Assembly: GCF_014653115.1 (NCBI RefSeq)
Contig: NZ_BNAD01000012.1
Location: 44,316 to 108,315, forward strand
Source: Nocardioides flavus (ex Wang et al. 2016)
GTDB taxonomy: Bacteria > Actinomycetota > Actinomycetes > Propionibacteriales > Nocardioidaceae
Length of the DNA: 64,000 nucleotides
Direction: 5' to 3'
Part shown: piece by piece, positions 40,868-52,014 of the stretch
Layout of the letters: every line of letters begins with the position of its first letter
Position numbering within the stretch: the first letter of the stretch is position 1
The notes under the pieces: generated by a model
What the model was told of the DNA's origin: nothing
Database searches by the model: none
Seen by the model: only the letters and a program-made list of their open reading frames with translations
Made by a program: the position numbers and the translations under genes

Positions 40868-40995
40868 TGTCCGCAGCAGCCGTCGTCATGATGCTGATCG
40901 CCATGGCCGTCCTCTGGGGAGGCCTGGCCGTCGCGATCTGGAACATCAGCCGCTTCCGCGGCGAGGAGCCCGGATCCGTCCAGCGCGACCTGTGA
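40867..40995 (+). CDS. metS: MetS-type small subunit of NSS transporter
   Basis: 42 residues with one transmembrane helix (VVMMLIAMAVLWGGLAVAIW) and a basic cytosolic tail (NISRFRGEE). ATG shares a base with the metP stop (TGATG). Small subunits of this size are needed for function of MetP in C. glutamicum. Easily missed because of its length; ends 10 bases from convergent dxs. Confidence 0.85.
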   Translation: MSAAAVVMMLIAMAVLWGGLAVAIWNISRFRGEEPGSVQRDL

Positions 40996-41004
40996 CCGGC
41001 CGGC

Positions 41005-42909
41005 TCAGGCCGGGTGGTCCGACGCCACGAGCGTGAGGCCGCTGTCGAGCGCCGCGACGTCCTCGACGATCGCCCGGGTGAGCGACTGGGCGTCGAGGCC
41101 GATGCGCGCCAGGATCGCGTCACGCTTGGCGTGGTCGAGGAACTCCTGCGGGATGCCGTGCAGGCGGAAGGGCGTACGCACGCCCTCGTCGTTGAGCGTC
41201 TGGAGCAGCGCGGCACCACAGCCGCCGACCCGTCCGTTGTCCTCCACGCTGACCACCAGCCGGTGCCGGCGGGCGAGGTCGACGATCGCGGGGTCGACGG
41301 GCTTGACCCAGCGCGGGTCGACCACCGTCACTCCGATGCCCTGGTCGGCGAGTCGTGCCGCGACCTCCACCGCCGTGGTGGCCATCGAGCCGACGGCCAC
41401 GAGCAGGACGTCCTGCTCGCCGCTGCGGACCAGGACGTCCGCCCCGCCGACGCGGTCGATCGCGGGCACGTCCTCCGGCGGGGGCCCCTTGGGGAACCGC
41501 ACCACCGTGGGGGCGTCGTCGACCTGGACGGCCTCGTCGAGCAGCTCGTGGAGCCGGGTGACGTCGCGGGGCGCGGCCAGCCGCAGGCCCGGGACGACCT
41601 GGAGGATCGACATGTCCCACATGCCGTTGTGGCTGGCGCCGTCGTCGCCGGTGACACCCGAGCGGTCGAGGACGAAGGTCACGCCGCACCTGTGCAGCGC
41701 GACGTCCATCAGGACCTGGTCGAAGGCACGGTTGAGGAAGGTCGCGTAGACCGCGAACACCGGGTGCAGGCCGCCCATCGCGAGGCCGGCCGCCGACGTG
41801 ACGGCGTGCTGCTCGGCGATGCCGACGTCGAACGTGCGCTCGGGGAACTTGCGGGCGAAGTCGTCGAGCCCCACCGGGTGCATCATCGCCGCGGTGATCG
41901 CCACGACGTCGTCGCGCCGCTCTCCGAGCTCGACGATCGCCTCGGAGAAGTGGTCGGTCCAGATCCTGCCCTTCGGCTTCTCCGCGCCGGTCTGGACGTC
42001 GAAGGGGCCGGGCGCGTGGAACTGGTCGGCCTCGTGGCGCAGCGCCGGGTCGTAGCCCTGCCCCTTGCGGGTGATCGCGTGGACGATGACGGGGCCGTTG
42101 AAGCGCTTGGCGTTGGCCAGCGTCTGCTCCATCGCGGCCCGGTCGTGCCCGTCGACCGGGCCGACGTACTTGAGGCCGAGGTCCTCGAAGAGGCCCTGCG
42201 GGGCCAGGGCGTCCTTCATGCCCTTCTTCACCGCGTGCAGTGCGTCGTACGCCGCGTGCCCGACGCCGGGCACCTGGTTGAGCCGCTTCTTGACCAGGTC
42301 GAGGACCTGCTCGTAGCGGGGGTTGGTGCGCAGCGAGGTGAGTGCGGTGGCCAGGCCGCCGATCGTCGGGGTGTAGGAGCGCTCGTTGTCGTTGACGACG
42401 ATCACCAGGCGGCTGTTCTTGGCGATGGCGATGTTGTTGAGGGCCTCCCACGCCATGCCGCCGGTGAGCGCGCCGTCACCGATCACGGCGACGACGTGTC
42501 GGTCCTCGCCCCGGATGGCGTAGGCCTTGGCGAGCCCGTCGGCGTAGGACAGCGACGTGGAGGCGTGCGAGTTCTCGACGATGTCGTGCTCGGACTCGGC
42601 CTGGCTCGGGTAGCCGCTGACGCCCCCCTCCTTGCGCAGCGTCGCGAAGTCGGCGTGGCGGCCGGTGACCAGCTTGTGGACGTAGGACTGGTGACCGGTG
42701 TCGAAGACGACGCGGTCGCGCGGAGAGTCGAAGACGCGGTGGATGGCGAGCGTCAGCTCGACCACGCCGAGGTTGGGGCCGAGGTGGCCGGAGTTGGTCG
42801 CCACCGTGCGGATCATCACGTCCCGGATCTCGGCGGCCAGCTCGTCGAGCTGCTCCGCCGAGAGGTCGCGGAGGTCGCGCGGGGAGGCGATCGAGTCGAG
42901 GAGGGCCAT
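41005..42909 (-). CDS. dxs: 1-deoxy-D-xylulose-5-phosphate synthase
   Basis: Thiamine-diphosphate enzyme joining pyruvate and glyceraldehyde 3-phosphate, first step of the MEP isoprenoid pathway. 634 residues. TPP/Mg2+ motif [17 protein letters not shown] near 145, [15 protein letters not shown] with the catalytic Glu region, [15 protein letters not shown], and the C-terminal transketolase domain. A TAGACT hexamer 8 bases before ATG 42909 suggests little or no leader. Confidence 0.97.
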   Translation of the reverse strand: MALLDSIASPRDLRDLSAEQLDELAAEIRDVMIRTVATNSGHLGPNLGVVELTLAIHRVFDSPRDRVVFDTGHQSYVHKLVTGRHADFATLRKEGGVSGYPSQAESEHDIVENSHASTSLSYADGLAKAYAIRGEDRHVVAVIGDGALTGGMAWEALNNIAIAKNSRLVIVVNDNERSYTPTIGGLATALTSLRTNPRYEQVLDLVKKRLNQVPGVGHAAYDALHAVKKGMKDALAPQGLFEDLGLKYVGPVDGHDRAAMEQTLANAKRFNGPVIVHAITRKGQGYDPALRHEADQFHAPGPFDVQTGAEKPKGRIWTDHFSEAIVELGERRDDVVAITAAMMHPVGLDDFARKFPERTFDVGIAEQHAVTSAAGLAMGGLHPVFAVYATFLNRAFDQVLMDVALHRCGVTFVLDRSGVTGDDGASHNGMWDMSILQVVPGLRLAAPRDVTRLHELLDEAVQVDDAPTVVRFPKGPPPEDVPAIDRVGGADVLVRSGEQDVLLVAVGSMATTAVEVAARLADQGIGVTVVDPRWVKPVDPAIVDLARRHRLVVSVEDNGRVGGCGAALLQTLNDEGVRTPFRLHGIPQEFLDHAKRDAILARIGLDAQSLTRAIVEDVAALDSGLTLVASDHPA

Positions 42910-42917
42910 GGGGCAGG

Positions 42918-42923
42918 AGTCTA
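42918..42923 (-). promoter_or_regulatory. -10 hexamer of dxs promoter
   Basis: TAGACT on the minus strand, 8 bases before ATG 42909. Confidence 0.45.
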
Positions 42924-42925
42924 TT

Positions 42926-43867
42926 TCATGGGCGGTCGAGGACCGCCACCGCCGGCTCGTGGAGGCTCCCCATCCACACCCTGCCGTCGTGCTCCCGCAC
43001 GCCCGTGACCATGTGGTAGCCGGACCCGCCCTCCGGGCTCGGGAGATCGAGGTCGTGCACCAGGCGGCCGGCGTCGTCGTAGGCCTGCACCCGGATCGTC
43101 TGCTTCGGCTTCGGCTGCAGCGCCTCGGGGATCCGTGTCATCGCGCGGCGCAGCACCATCGGAGCCCGCCCGAGGCGCTCGACCAGGCCGTCGGTGGGGC
43201 TGGCGACGGCCACCCAGACAAGGCCGTCGCTGCCGCGGCTGATGTTGTCGGGATAGCCCGGCAGGTCGGTGACGAGGTGGTCGCGCTCGCCCGCGCGCGG
43301 CCCGGTCAGCCACAGGCGTACGACGGTGCGCCCACGGCACTCGGCGACGCAGACGAACGACTCGTCGCCCGCGAGCGCGACGCCGTTGGCGAACCGCAGC
43401 CCGTCGAGGACGACCGAGACCGTGCCGTCGGGGTCGCGCCGCAGGAGCCGGCCGGTGCAGGTGTCCTGGACGAAGTCGTCCTTCCACCGGTCCACGCCGA
43501 AGTGCCGCGAGGAGTCGCTGAACCAGATGGTCCCGTCGACGGCGACCGCGGCGTTGTTGCAGAACCTCATCGGCTCGCCCTCGACCCGGTCGACGAGCAC
43601 CTCGACCTCGCCGGTCGCGGGGTCGACCTGCAGCAGCCCGCGCACGGCGTCGCAGACCAGCAGCCGGCCGTCGGGCAGGAGCTCGAGGCCCAGCGGACGG
43701 CCACGGGTGTCGGCGACGAGCCGGGTGCTGCCGGTCGCCGGGTCGAGCTCCCAGATCGCTCCGTCCTCGGTGCCGGTGAGGACCAGGCCGTCGCCTGAGA
43801 CGACGACGTCCTCGGCGCCCATCGAGGGAACGGGGTGGACGGTGAAGGCGGAGCGGGATCCGGTCAT
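42926..43867 (-). CDS. SMP-30/strictosidine synthase-like beta-propeller protein
   Basis: 313 residues, six-bladed propeller of the gluconolactonase/strictosidine synthase group. Visible blade motifs: [90 protein letters not shown]. Metal-binding Glu/Asn/Asp sites (FANG, PDN) are kept, so a lactonase or esterase activity is likely; substrate unknown. The ATG overlaps the NUDIX stop (ATGA). Confidence 0.83.
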   Translation of the reverse strand: MTGSRSAFTVHPVPSMGAEDVVVSGDGLVLTGTEDGAIWELDPATGSTRLVADTRGRPLGLELLPDGRLLVCDAVRGLLQVDPATGEVEVLVDRVEGEPMRFCNNAAVAVDGTIWFSDSSRHFGVDRWKDDFVQDTCTGRLLRRDPDGTVSVVLDGLRFANGVALAGDESFVCVAECRGRTVVRLWLTGPRAGERDHLVTDLPGYPDNISRGSDGLVWVAVASPTDGLVERLGRAPMVLRRAMTRIPEALQPKPKQTIRVQAYDDAGRLVHDLDLPSPEGGSGYHMVTGVREHDGRVWMGSLHEPAVAVLDRP

Positions 43868-44328
43868 GGCGCCATGCTGGCGTAGAGCGGGCTGTCGAGG
43901 AAGGCCGGCACGATGAGGGACGCGGCCGAGGACAGGTCGAGGCCACGCGCGACCTGCGGGTCGACGAAGACGATCTGCCGTCCCTCCTGGCAGTCGATGT
44001 CGGCGTCGGTGAGGTCGGTGGCGGCGGCGAAGACCTGCATCACGTCCCACGTGCCGTGGGCCTTGCGGTGGTCGACGACGAACTCGCGGAACAGGTGCAG
44101 CGCTCCGGCGGGCAGACGTACGCCGGTCTCCTCGTCGAGCTCGCGGTGCGCCGCCGGCTCGAAGTCCTCCCCGGGGTCGACGTGGCCGCCCGCCAGGCCC
44201 CACTTCTCGGGGTCGATGGGGGCGTGCTCGTCGCGCTCCTGGAGCAGGATCCACCCCCGACGGTCGACGAGGACGACGCCAGCGAAGCGGCGGGGATCAG
44301 ACCCTGGGTCCGGTGTGGATCCGTGCAT
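43864..44328 (-). CDS. NUDIX hydrolase
   Basis: 154 residues. The Nudix box runs G-HVDPG-E-DFEPAAH-RELDEETGV (about 47-70), with all metal-binding Glu residues. Family members split nucleoside diphosphates linked to other groups; the specific substrate is unknown. TAGGGT lies 6 bases before ATG 44328. Co-transcribed with the SMP-30-like gene. Confidence 0.92.
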   Translation of the reverse strand: MHGSTPDPGSDPRRFAGVVLVDRRGWILLQERDEHAPIDPEKWGLAGGHVDPGEDFEPAAHRELDEETGVRLPAGALHLFREFVVDHRKAHGTWDVMQVFAAATDLTDADIDCQEGRQIVFVDPQVARGLDLSSAASLIVPAFLDSPLYASMAP

Positions 44329-44334
44329 CCCGCG

Positions 44335-44340
44335 ACCCTA
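44335..44340 (-). promoter_or_regulatory. -10 hexamer of leaderless NUDIX promoter
   Basis: TAGGGT on the minus strand, 6 bases before ATG 44328. Confidence 0.5.
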
Positions 44341-44348
44341 GCCAGCGC

Positions 44349-44765
44349 TCACATGCGTTGACGGTAGCGACGCCCGCGCAGCGCGTCCTCCACGAGGCCG
44401 ACCTCGCGGCGTACGGCCTGCAGCCGGGCGTCCTCGAGCTGGAAGGTCTGCACGGCGGCGAGCACGACCCCCTCGGTGGCGACCCCCCGGAGGTCGCCGC
44501 GGATCTCGCTCAGGCCACGCCGGGTCGCCGCCTGCTGGGCCTCCACGTGCAGCACGGCGAACCGGGCCAGGACCACGACGTGGCGTCGCAGGCCCGGGAA
44601 CCGGCGGTAGTCGGGCGGGCACAGGTCGAGCAGCCAGCTCGCCGCCGTGGCTTCCCAGTCGGGCGCGTCGGGTGGACGGACCTGCCGCGGCCACCCCGGC
44701 GGCACGACGCCCGGGTGGCCATCGGGCGGCGTCGGGCGCTGGCGTGGTTGCGGAGCCGGGAACAC
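44349..44765 (-). CDS. Conserved hypothetical protein
   Basis: 138 residues, start GTG 44765. Proline-rich N-terminus (PAPQPRQRPTPPDGHPG) followed by a helical, Arg/Ala/Val-rich body: ASWLLDLCPPDYRRF, LRRHVVVLARFAVLHVEAQQAAT, and a likely amphipathic C-terminal helix. No catalytic motif recognised. A TAGACT hexamer sits 6 bases before the start, supporting a real leaderless gene. Composition matches neighbours. Confidence 0.72.
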   Translation of the reverse strand: MFPAPQPRQRPTPPDGHPGVVPPGWPRQVRPPDAPDWEATAASWLLDLCPPDYRRFPGLRRHVVVLARFAVLHVEAQQAATRRGLSEIRGDLRGVATEGVVLAAVQTFQLEDARLQAVRREVGLVEDALRGRRYRQRM

Positions 44766-44771
44766 GGCTCC

Positions 44772-44777
44772 AGTCTA
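44772..44777 (-). promoter_or_regulatory. -10 hexamer of leaderless hypothetical gene
   Basis: TAGACT on the minus strand, 6 bases before GTG 44765. Confidence 0.5.
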
Positions 44778-44806
44778 TCGAACACGTGTTCGGACGCCCA
44801 GCGGCG

Positions 44807-45211
44807 TCAGCCCTCGAGGAAGGACCAGCGCACCTCGCGCTCGGCGTTGTCCACGTTGAGGTCCACCAGGCAGATGCTCTGCCAGGTGCCGAGGGCGAGC
44901 CGACCGCCCAGCACGGGCACCGTGGCGTACGGCGGCACGATGGCCGGCATCACGTGGGACCGGCCGTGACCCGGCGAACCGTGGCGGTGCCGCCAGCGGT
45001 CGTCGGCCGGGAGCAGGTCACCGAGCGCGGCCAGCAGGTCGTCGTCGGACCCCGCTCCGGTCTCGATGACCGCGATCCCGGCGGTCGCGTGCGGCACGAA
45101 GACGTGCAGCAGCCCGTCGCCCCGGCCGGCGACCACGTCCGCCGCGTCGCGGGTCAGGTCGAGCACGACCTCCTCGCCGCCCGTGCGGTAGGTCCTGGTC
45201 TCACTGTGCAT
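44807..45211 (-). CDS. YjbQ family protein (secondary thiamine-phosphate synthase type)
   Basis: 134 residues of the UPF0047/YjbQ family. Conserved FVPHATAGIAVIE (34-46), the His-rich HGSPGHGRSHVMPA near 78-91 and LGTWQSICLVDLN near 108 are in place. Some members show thiamine-phosphate synthase activity, but the physiological role is uncertain. It overlaps the upstream MTH1187-type thiamine-binding gene by 11 bases, which strengthens a thiamine link. Confidence 0.88.
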   Translation of the reverse strand: MHSETRTYRTGGEEVVLDLTRDAADVVAGRGDGLLHVFVPHATAGIAVIETGAGSDDDLLAALGDLLPADDRWRHRHGSPGHGRSHVMPAIVPPYATVPVLGGRLALGTWQSICLVDLNVDNAEREVRWSFLEG

Positions 45212-45506
45212 CGCGCAGCGCCTCCTCGATCCGCTCCACCTTGGCGGTGAGCTGGCCGTCGTAGCCCGGGCGGATGTCCGCCTTGAGGACGAGCCCGACG
45301 CGCGGGGACACCTCGGCGACGACGTCGACGGCGCGCTTGACCACGGCCATCACCTCGTCCCACTCCCCCTCGATGTTGGTGAACATCGCATTGGTCTCGT
45401 GCGGCAGCCCCGACTCACGCACGACCCGGACGGCGGCGGCGACCGCCTCGGTGACGGACCCGGTCGGGTCGCTGGACATGGGCGAGAGCGAGAAGGCCAC
45501 GATCAT
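45201..45506 (-). CDS. MTH1187-family thiamine-binding protein
   Basis: 101 residues. The pattern MIVAFSLSPMSSDPTGSVTEAVA, GLPHETNAMFTNIEGEWDEV and VGLVLKADIRPG (each near residues 1, 40, 77) marks the thiamine_BP/MTH1187 fold, a ferredoxin-like cytosolic protein. Start ATG 45506 follows TAGCGT by 7 bases (leaderless). Translated just before yjbQ. Confidence 0.88.
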   Translation of the reverse strand: MIVAFSLSPMSSDPTGSVTEAVAAAVRVVRESGLPHETNAMFTNIEGEWDEVMAVVKRAVDVVAEVSPRVGLVLKADIRPGYDGQLTAKVERIEEALRDAQ

Positions 45507-45513
45507 GGCCGCC

Positions 45514-45519
45514 ACGCTA
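45514..45519 (-). promoter_or_regulatory. -10 hexamer of leaderless thiamine-binding gene
   Basis: TAGCGT on the minus strand, 7 bases before ATG 45506. Confidence 0.5.
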
Positions 45520-45552
45520 GCCCGTGGTCGGCTCGCGACCGGGACAGGCGTC

Positions 45553-46167
45553 TCAGGCGTCGGCACCCTCGCCCGGCAGCCCGCCCTGCGGGTCGGGGGT
45601 GCCGCCCTCGCAGGAGGCGCCGAACTCCGGGGCGGTGTGCCCGTCCCCGTACTCCGCGACGAACAGCGCGAGCCTCTCGTCGTCGGCGCCGTCGAGCCGC
45701 AGCTGGGCGCCCCAGACGGTCACCACGACCGGCGACGGCAGGCCGTCGCGCGGCGACATGATGCCGTTGTCGGGCAGCTGGGCGGCCAGGCTCTCGATGT
45801 CCGCGGCCGACAGGTCCGGGTCGTGGGTGATCCAGACCGTCCCGTGCTCGAGGTCGTGGACAGCGTTCTCCTCACGGACCGGCTCGTCATAGACCCCGCA
45901 CGCAAGCCAGATCGGCGCGTGCGCGCCGCCGGCCGGCGGGTCCTGCGGGTAGGTCACGTCGCCCGTCGTGTGCGCCCGGTCGGTGATCTCCCAGGTCTCC
46001 ACGAGGCTGAGGTCGAGGGCACGCTGCTCCTGCTCGTCGCCGCGGAGCGCCCCGTCGACCAGCGGGGCGACGAGCGCCGCGCCGAGCACCAGCGCCGAGG
46101 CGACGCCGGCCAGCACCAGCGGCAGTCGGTTGGCGCGCGGCTGCTCGTACGGGTGGGGGTCGCTCAC
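45553..46167 (-). CDS. DUF3105 membrane-anchored protein
   Basis: 204 residues. A single N-terminal TM helix (LPLVLAGVASALVLGAALVA, 16-35) with the rest outside. The DUF3105 core is clear: HTTGDVTYPQDPPAGG, HAPIWLACGVYDEPV, ENAVHDLEHGTVWITH (66-115). Its function is unknown. The ATG overlaps the sigma-factor stop (ATGA), so it is part of that operon. Confidence 0.85.
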   Translation of the reverse strand: MSDPHPYEQPRANRLPLVLAGVASALVLGAALVAPLVDGALRGDEQEQRALDLSLVETWEITDRAHTTGDVTYPQDPPAGGAHAPIWLACGVYDEPVREENAVHDLEHGTVWITHDPDLSAADIESLAAQLPDNGIMSPRDGLPSPVVVTVWGAQLRLDGADDERLALFVAEYGDGHTAPEFGASCEGGTPDPQGGLPGEGADA

Positions 46168-46670
46168 CGCGTCAGGCTACCGGCGCCCTCCCCGGCCTCC
46201 TCGCCGGCGGGGAGCGCGTCCCTCAGCCGCGCCAGTCCGTCGCGGGCCTGCGACTTCACCGTGCCGGGGGCGATGCCGAGGGTGGCCGCGATCTCGGCCT
46301 CGGAGAGCCCCTCGTAGTAGCGCAGCACCAGCACCGCCCGCTGTCGCGGCGCGAGGCCGGCCAGGGCGGAGCGTACGGCGAGCAGGTCGGCGTGGTCGGC
46401 GCCGTCCGCCAGCTGCTCGGGCAGCACGTCGGTGCTCTCCTCGCGCCACCGGCGACGGCGCCAGCGCGAGACGTTCTCGTTGACCATGGTCCGGCGGACG
46501 TACGGCTCGGGGTTGTCGCGGATGCGGCGCCAGTGGGGCACGACCTTGACCAGCGTCGTCTGGACGAGGTCCTCGGCATCCTGGGCATGGCCGGTGAGGA
46601 GGTACGCCGTGCGCAGCAGCGCCGCCTGCCGGGCGAGGACGAACTCGGAGAAGCCCTCAGGCGCGCTCAC
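46164..46670 (-). CDS. SigE-family (ECF) RNA polymerase sigma factor
   Basis: 168 residues. Region 2 spans about 10-75 (LLRTAYLLTGHAQDAEDLVQTTLVK, given here as residues 15-39 in part, then YVRRTMVNENVSRWRRRRW) and region 4 about 105-155 (LAPRQRAVLVLRYYEGLSE, IAPGTVKSQARDGL). No extra C-terminal domain. GTG 46670 overlaps the end of the upstream propeller-like gene by 14 bases, so the two are coupled; that protein may act as its sensor or anti-sigma partner. Confidence 0.9.
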   Translation of the reverse strand: MSAPEGFSEFVLARQAALLRTAYLLTGHAQDAEDLVQTTLVKVVPHWRRIRDNPEPYVRRTMVNENVSRWRRRRWREESTDVLPEQLADGADHADLLAVRSALAGLAPRQRAVLVLRYYEGLSEAEIAATLGIAPGTVKSQARDGLARLRDALPAGEEAGEGAGSLTR

Positions 46671-48012
46671 GGCGCCCCCTGGCCCGTACGACGACGCGCC
46701 ACGCCGCGAACGTGGCGACCACGAGGCCGAGGCCGACCAGCCGGGGGTCGGGGGCGAACGGCGCGTCGGGGGCCGCGACGACGTCCGCCGTCCACGCCTC
46801 GGCCGCGACATCCGGGAAGTTCCCCGACAACTCCAGCAGCGCCTCGCGCTCACCGGTGGCCACGTCGAGCGTCCAGACGCGGTTCACCTGCCGCGGGCGG
46901 CCCTCGCCCACGTCGTCGAGGCCCCCGACGAGCACCTCGCTGGGCGACCGCCATCCGAGGACGGACTGCGCGGACACGCCGCCGACGCGGCGCAGGGTGA
47001 TCTCACCGCTCCCGAGGTCGCCGACGACGACCGGCTTGGGAGACTCGTCGTAGGTGCTCGCGTCGGGCATCAGCAGCGTCGCCACGAGCGAGCCGTCGGT
47101 GCTCACTGTCGGGTCGGTCGTCCCGGCCCCCGCGGGTGCGTCGTCCGGCAGGGTGAGCCGGACGGTGGTGGGGACCGCGCCGCTCACGACGGTCAGGCGC
47201 TGCGAGCCGCGCAGCTCGACGAAGCCGCCTGGTGCGTCGCCGACGCCGTTGGCAGTGACGCGCTGCGCCGAGCCCGGGCTGTCGTCGCGCTCACCCGTAC
47301 CGAGGTCCCACGTCCGGGTCCGCTGCCGCGCGCCGATCGCATCCTTCTCGAGCAGCCGCGCGGACCCAGCCGACCACCACAGCACGTCGCCGGCCCACGC
47401 GAGGCCCCCGATCCAGAGCCCGTGCTCGGACTCGATGGTCCAGGTCTCGCGCTCGCCGGTCTCGAGGTCGAGCACGGCGACCCCGTCGGCGAGCGCCATG
47501 CCGTCCCCGCTCGGACCGAGGGCGTCGGCGTCGGCGGTCGTCGCGATCCAGTACGCCACGTGCGACCCGTCGTCCGAGAGGGCGGCCGGGCTGAGCTCGA
47601 GCGCGCCGGGCAGGTCCAAGAACCGAGACTCCCCCGTGGCCGCGGAGACGCCCCACCACGCGTTGCGGTCCGACCACAGGCCGGCCCTCGTGCCGACCCC
47701 CACCGCGGACAGCCGACCGGGCGTGCCCGGGAACTGCGGCTCCCACCCGCCGGGCTGGCGGATCACGTCCGGAAGCACCATCCGGGGGTCCGCTCCGGCC
47801 GGTTCGACCTGCTGGGCGCGCTCGACGAGCAGCGGGGTCGCTGTGGTCCCCAGCAGACCGACCGCCGCGACGGCTGTGAGCGCGGCGCCGAGGCGTACGC
47901 GCTGGCGCCGCCGACCGCGAGTCCAGACCGCGTCGGGGTCGATGCCGTCGCCGGGCGCGAGCACCGCGAGCCTCTCGAGCCGGTCGGCGACGTCGCCAGC
48001 GGGTGCGGTCAT
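46657..48012 (-). CDS. Bitopic membrane protein with propeller-like extracellular domain
   Basis: 451 residues. Cytosolic N-terminus (1-40), TM near 42-60 (LGAALTAVAAVGLLGTTAT), a large outside domain with repeated Trp/Gly/Asp blocks like a TolB or WD-type propeller (SDDGSHVAYWIA, LAWAGDVLWWSAG, VSTDGSLVATLLM), and a second TM near the C-terminus (LVGLGLVVATFAAW) with an Arg-rich tail. Such proteins often accompany SigE-family sigma factors and could control them; no zinc anti-sigma motif is visible. Start ATG has GAGGAG upstream. Confidence 0.75.
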   Translation of the reverse strand: MTAPAGDVADRLERLAVLAPGDGIDPDAVWTRGRRRQRVRLGAALTAVAAVGLLGTTATPLLVERAQQVEPAGADPRMVLPDVIRQPGGWEPQFPGTPGRLSAVGVGTRAGLWSDRNAWWGVSAATGESRFLDLPGALELSPAALSDDGSHVAYWIATTADADALGPSGDGMALADGVAVLDLETGERETWTIESEHGLWIGGLAWAGDVLWWSAGSARLLEKDAIGARQRTRTWDLGTGERDDSPGSAQRVTANGVGDAPGGFVELRGSQRLTVVSGAVPTTVRLTLPDDAPAGAGTTDPTVSTDGSLVATLLMPDASTYDESPKPVVVGDLGSGEITLRRVGGVSAQSVLGWRSPSEVLVGGLDDVGEGRPRQVNRVWTLDVATGEREALLELSGNFPDVAAEAWTADVVAAPDAPFAPDPRLVGLGLVVATFAAWRVVVRARGRRERA

Positions 48013-48114
48013 GAGATCTCCTCGAGTGGTGGGACAGCCTCACATGTCGACACGCCTCGAGCCGGGCAACCGGAGGGGTCGGACCCGGGACCTTTTCCGG
48101 TAGTCAGGGACGAA

Positions 48115-48146
48115 CTGGTAGGCCGAACGGGGTCGAGACCTACCAG
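48115..48146. promoter_or_regulatory. Inverted repeat upstream of sigma-factor operon
   Basis: CTGGTAGG (48115-48122) and CCTACCAG (48139-48146) are exact reverse complements, with GAA/AAC flanks extending the symmetry. It lies about 100 bases before the operon's first ATG and 28 bases from the aconitase terminator. Operator or transcript hairpin; undetermined. Confidence 0.4.
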
Positions 48147-48173
48147 AACGTCCCGAACTACGGCGGACACGCG

Positions 48174-48211
48174 GACGGGCCGCGCCCAGGAGGTCCCGGA
48201 CGCGGCCCGTC
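48174..48211 (-). terminator. Terminator after aconitase gene
   Basis: Exact 11-bp arms GACGGGCCGCG (48174-48184) and CGCGGCCCGTC (48201-48211) with a 16-base loop, beginning 19 bases past the acn stop. Confidence 0.75.
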
Positions 48212-48230
48212 AGGGTCGCTCGAGCGGTGC

Positions 48231-50939
<2,709 letters not shown>

Positions 50940-51036
50940 CAGCCACATCTCCTCGGGAGTTCGCGGGTTCGCCACCATCTTGCCGTCGCACCGGAAGGGA
51001 CGGGAAGACAGGCGACCCTTAGTTCTGGCATCGCAG

Positions 51037-51054
51037 TATCTTGACGTCAAGATA
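51037..51054. promoter_or_regulatory. Perfect 18-bp palindrome between acn and P-loop gene
   Basis: TATCTTGACGTCAAGATA is fully self-complementary. On the minus strand it embeds a TTGACG that could serve as the acn -35, so a bound repressor would block acn transcription. MarR-family (TamR-like) and TetR-family regulators of aconitase genes are known in actinobacteria; the cognate regulator is not in this window. Confidence 0.65.
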
Positions 51055-51079
51055 TCACAGTGGGCGGGATGGTCGGGGA

Positions 51080-51085
51080 TAGCGT
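51080..51085 (+). promoter_or_regulatory. -10 hexamer of leaderless P-loop gene
   Basis: TAGCGT, 7 bases before GTG 51093. Confidence 0.5.
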
Positions 51086-51092
51086 TCGGCGC

Positions 51093-51626
51093 GTGCCGAC
51101 CCTCCTCCACCTCAACGGTCCGTCCGGCGTCGGGAAGTCGACGCTCGCGCGGGCCCACGCAGCCGCCCATCCCGGCACGCTGCTCCTCGACATCGACGAG
51201 CTGAGGTCGTGGGTGTCCGGCTGGGAGGACGACTTCATCGGCACCGGTGAGGCCGTCCGCTCGTCGGCGCTCGCGCTGCTCACGGCCTACCTGGGCACCG
51301 GGCGTGACGTGGTCCTCCCCCAGCTCATCGTGACTCCGTCGCAGGCCGAGAGGTTCGAGGCCGCCGCTGCCGAGGCCGGCGCGACGTACGTCGGGGTGGT
51401 GCTCGACGTCGCACCCGACACGCTGCTCGAGCGCCTCCACGCCCGGGAGGTGACCTCGGTGACCGCCGTCGTGTCGCGCATCATCGAGGAGCGCGGGGGC
51501 GACGACCTCGTCCTCGAGGGCCGTCGGCAGCTGCTGGACCTCGCTCCGGAGCATGGGTGGTCGGTGGTCGACGCGTCGGACCGCGACACCGCCCTCGCAA
51601 CGCTGGCGCGCGCCGTACGGTCGTGA
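51093..51626 (+). CDS. Small P-loop ATPase/kinase
   Basis: 177 residues. Walker A is GPSGVGKST at 9-17; LLLDIDEL near 31 may supply the second acidic site; the rest ([37 protein letters not shown]) resembles AAA_33-type kinases such as chloramphenicol- or nucleoside-phosphotransferases. Substrate unknown. GTG 51093 chosen for its leaderless -10; an ATG at 51069 is the alternative. Divergent from acn. Confidence 0.8.
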   Translation: MPTLLHLNGPSGVGKSTLARAHAAAHPGTLLLDIDELRSWVSGWEDDFIGTGEAVRSSALALLTAYLGTGRDVVLPQLIVTPSQAERFEAAAAEAGATYVGVVLDVAPDTLLERLHAREVTSVTAVVSRIIEERGGDDLVLEGRRQLLDLAPEHGWSVVDASDRDTALATLARAVRS

Positions 51627-51639
51627 GCCAGGCTCCGGG

Positions 51640-51996
51640 TCAGTCGATCCCCGCCATCTGGTCGAGGCGCTGCAGCAGGTCGTGCGCCGCCAGCTCGACG
51701 GCCTTGTGCCGCCACTCCGAGGCGCGGTAGACGCACGCGATCAGGCCGCTCCGGTGGACCCGCCGCAGGTCCCCGTAGGCGAAGGCGTAGCGCGCCTTCG
51801 TCCCGTCGCGGGCACCCTCGGTGAGGCCGAGGTGCCACGCGGCGTACTCCTCCCACGAGTGGCGCTCCAGGTAGGCGTTCTCCGCCTCCGCCCGAGGTTG
51901 GACCTCGCCCCAGTCGCTGTCCAGGACGTACTGCCGGGCATCGATCAGCCGGCGCGCGTGGGTGACGGCGGCGGCGTTGACGGCGTACCTGGCCAT
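51640..51996 (-). CDS. Conserved hypothetical protein
   Basis: 118 residues, charged and helical: [20 protein letters not shown], a central [20 protein letters not shown] and [20 protein letters not shown]. Similar short proteins are common in actinobacteria, with no known role. AAGG lies 8 bases before ATG 51996. Convergent with the P-loop gene (13-base gap). Confidence 0.75.
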   Translation of the reverse strand: MARYAVNAAAVTHARRLIDARQYVLDSDWGEVQPRAEAENAYLERHSWEEYAAWHLGLTEGARDGTKARYAFAYGDLRRVHRSGLIACVYRASEWRHKAVELAAHDLLQRLDQMAGID

Positions 51997-52014
51997 GGCG
52001 CCACCTTGCCAGAC

